From Aquabacterium sp. (GTDB lineage: Bacteria > Pseudomonadota > Gammaproteobacteria > Burkholderiales > Burkholderiaceae_C), in NCBI RefSeq assembly GCF_016195855.1, contig NZ_JACPYU010000010.1, positions 62,001 through 126,000 of the forward strand: a DNA stretch of 64,000 nt, read 5' to 3'. The notes under the pieces were generated by a model, which did not search any database, was not told the DNA's origin, and was given only the letters and a program-made list of their open reading frames with translations. The stretch's first letter is position 1, and each line of letters opens with the position of its first letter. This document shows positions 62,510 through 64,000 of the stretch, in pieces. The position numbers and the translations under genes are program-made.

Positions 62510-63379
62510 TCAGGCGGGGTGTCGCGTAGGTTGAGGGGTCAAGGGGCGGTAGGCATTGGCGAAGTCTTCTCGCCAGCGGGCTACCAGGGCCCGGTTGTCG
62601 TGTTGCCAGGGGTGGAAGCTGGGCTTGAGGAAAGCCCACCAGTGCGGCAGGGTGTGCCAGAGGATGCCCTCGTGGCCGAACCAGAAGCGCAAGGCGCTGC
62701 CCCAGGTCTTGCGTTTGAAGAACTGGCCGTCCTTGAGCAGCATCATCGTGCTTTGCACGAAGGCATACACCAGGAACTCCAGCGAGATCAGCAGGTACAG
62801 GGCCACGCGGCGCAGGTAGCCGCCGCCCATCGCACGGTAGGTGTCGATGGCCACGGCCTTGTGCTCGGACTCCTCGGCCGCATGCCACAGCCAGATGGTG
62901 CGCATGGTCGGGTCCATGCCTTCAGACCAGCTTTGGTGGCGCAGCAAGCCGTCACCCAGGATGGCCGTGAAGTGCTCGTAAGCCACCGTGATCGACAGCT
63001 TGGTGAGCGGGTCGAAAAACGCCGTGTAGCGGATGACCCGCTCCAGCGCGTGTTCGACCCAGGGCGTGTAGCCCTTGGACACGAGGAAGTCGTTGTACTG
63101 CTGGTGCAGATGGCGGTGCGTGGCTTCCTGGCCGGCAAAGTGCTTGATGTCTTGTGACAGCTCGGTGAGGCCTTGCGCCGCCACCTCCTTGGCGAAGTGG
63201 CGCACGCTGTCGATGAAGAACTGCTCGCCCACCGGGAACATGAACGACAGCGCGTTCAGCAATTGCGAACGGTAGGCATCGTGGTTGTTCCAGTAGATCG
63301 GAAAGCCCTGACTGATGTCCACATCGAGGTGGCGCACGGTCATGCCGTCCGAGTGGAGGGGCGCAGCGGTGGTGTTCAT
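62510..63379 (-). CDS. Ferritin-like predicted metal-dependent hydrolase between gatA and gatB
   Basis: The 289-residue protein carries two di-iron-type motifs: Glu85-x2-His88 in [10 protein letters not shown] and Glu170-x2-His173 in [10 protein letters not shown]. Possible additional ligands are Glu52 (VGEQFF) and Glu135 (AYEHF). Helices are amphipathic, and a hydrophobic stretch ([20 protein letters not shown]) suggests membrane association. It matches the family annotated as predicted metal-dependent hydrolase (PF10118-type). It sits tightly between gatA and gatB, an unusual insertion into the amidotransferase operon. Confidence 0.82.
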   Translation of the reverse strand: MNTTAAPLHSDGMTVRHLDVDISQGFPIYWNNHDAYRSQLLNALSFMFPVGEQFFIDSVRHFAKEVAAQGLTELSQDIKHFAGQEATHRHLHQQYNDFLVSKGYTPWVEHALERVIRYTAFFDPLTKLSITVAYEHFTAILGDGLLRHQSWSEGMDPTMRTIWLWHAAEESEHKAVAIDTYRAMGGGYLRRVALYLLISLEFLVYAFVQSTMMLLKDGQFFKRKTWGSALRFWFGHEGILWHTLPHWWAFLKPSFHPWQHDNRALVARWREDFANAYRPLTPQPTRHPA

Positions 63380-63385
63380 GGCAGC

Positions 63386-64000
63386 TTATGACAGGCTGGT
63401 CGGGCGGCGCTGGTGCCAGTCGGTGGCTTGCTGGAAGGCGTGCGCCGTGTGCAGCAACCCGGCCTCTTGCCAGTAGTTGCCGATCAGTTGCAAACCCACT
63501 GGCAAACCGTGTTCACCAAAACCACAAGGCACGCTCATGCCGGGCAGGCCCGCCAGCGAAGCAGGCAGCGTGAAGATGTCGGCCAGGTACTCGGCCACCG
63601 GGTCTGTTTGCGAACCGATGGGGCGCGCCACACTGGGTGAAACGGGGCCGGCGATCACGTCGCACACCTTGAAGGCCGCCTGGAAGTCATCCGCGATCAT
63701 GCGCCGCAGCTTCTGGGCCTGCAAGTAATAGGCATCGTAATAACCATGCGACAGCACATAGGTGCCGATCATGATGCGGCGCTTGACCTCGGCACCGAAG
63801 CCTTCTGCACGGGTCTTTCGGTACATGTCGTTGAGATCGCCGTACTTGGCTGCACGATGGCCGAACTTGACGCCATCAAAGCGGCTCAGGTTGGACGAGG
63901 CCTCGGCCGGCGCGATGATGTAGTACACGGGGATGGACAACTCGGTGCGCGGCAGGCTGATGTTTACCAGCGTGGCGCCCATGGTTTCGAGTTGTGCCAG
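63386..64000 (-). CDS. gatA: Amidotransferase subunit A, C-terminal part (continues past right edge)
   Basis: Only the C-terminal ~200 residues are in the window. The sequence reads [53 protein letters not shown] and [17 protein letters not shown], then [14 protein letters not shown] at the end. These are all GatA segments near the amidase C-terminus. The catalytic Ser-cisSer-Lys set lies beyond the window. It is followed by the di-iron-like gene with a 6-base gap. Confidence 0.95.
   Translation of the reverse strand: MAQLETMGATLVNISLPRTELSIPVYYIIAPAEASSNLSRFDGVKFGHRAAKYGDLNDMYRKTRAEGFGAEVKRRIMIGTYVLSHGYYDAYYLQAQKLRRMIADDFQAAFKVCDVIAGPVSPSVARPIGSQTDPVAEYLADIFTLPASLAGLPGMSVPCGFGEHGLPVGLQLIGNYWQEAGLLHTAHAFQQATDWHQRRPTSLS

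Overview
The window is high-GC, gene-dense chromosomal DNA from a betaproteobacterium. The order Burkholderiales is most likely, in the Leptothrix/Rubrivivax/Aquabacterium neighbourhood. This is judged from codon bias, the xth-pyrE and gatA-gatB neighbourhoods, the metE/metR pair, a small Ala/Lys-rich exported protein and many c-di-GMP proteins. It is inferred from gene content, not from a database comparison. No rRNA, tRNA, CRISPR array, insertion sequence or prophage was recognised.

Layout. 1-645: an ArsR regulator with a perfect palindromic operator and the start of an ArsI-like dioxygenase. 957-3964: two overlapping signalling genes (REC-Hpt, then REC-PAS-degenerate GGDEF-EAL). 3957-5962: a cytochrome c/cupin operon divergent from a LysR regulator. 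6101-8813: a small exported protein, acyl-CoA thioesterase II and an unknown membrane protein. 8821-16279: a six-gene heavy-metal RND efflux operon read leftward from a promoter with the 19-bp spacer typical of MerR-family control. 16411-21150: a LysM/TPR lipoprotein, convergent with a TPR lipoprotein / polysaccharide deacetylase / transmembrane Ser/Thr kinase operon. 21310-22833: an outer-membrane barrel and a TlpA-like thioredoxin. 22888-33021: a Crp-family regulator divergent from an LVIVD/DUF305 operon, then a DUF4331/lipoprotein/TPR/HupE-like operon, an ECF sigma factor with a ChrR-like bicupin partner, and an SRPBCC protein. 33127-44182: an M14/GCS2-like pair, a hybrid histidine kinase, an outer-membrane protein, a diguanylate cyclase and metE. 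44294-46088: metR and two NorE/NorF-like genes. 46284-52431: a compact biosynthetic cluster. 52448-62504 and on to the right end: a GGDEF-EAL protein, xth/pyrE, a DUF4124 protein, a DUF2834/AraC/DUF2306 operon, and gatB and gatA separated by a di-iron-like gene.

Two parts deserve most attention. The first is the cluster at 46284-52431. It contains a haem-oxygenase-like putative di-iron oxidase, a single-module NRPS (formyltransferase, half condensation domain, adenylation, carrier protein, thioesterase) and an NPPY-type methyltransferase. The genes abut or overlap, and the thioesterase is split by a frameshift. The second is a probable ECF sigma regulon. The same promoter pattern, TG(A/C)ATCC-N18-TA with GCG just before the TA, lies upstream of the sigma gene, of the DUF4331 operon and, on the other strand, of the SRPBCC gene. 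This ties an uncharacterised periplasmic/membrane module to a ChrR-type stress switch.
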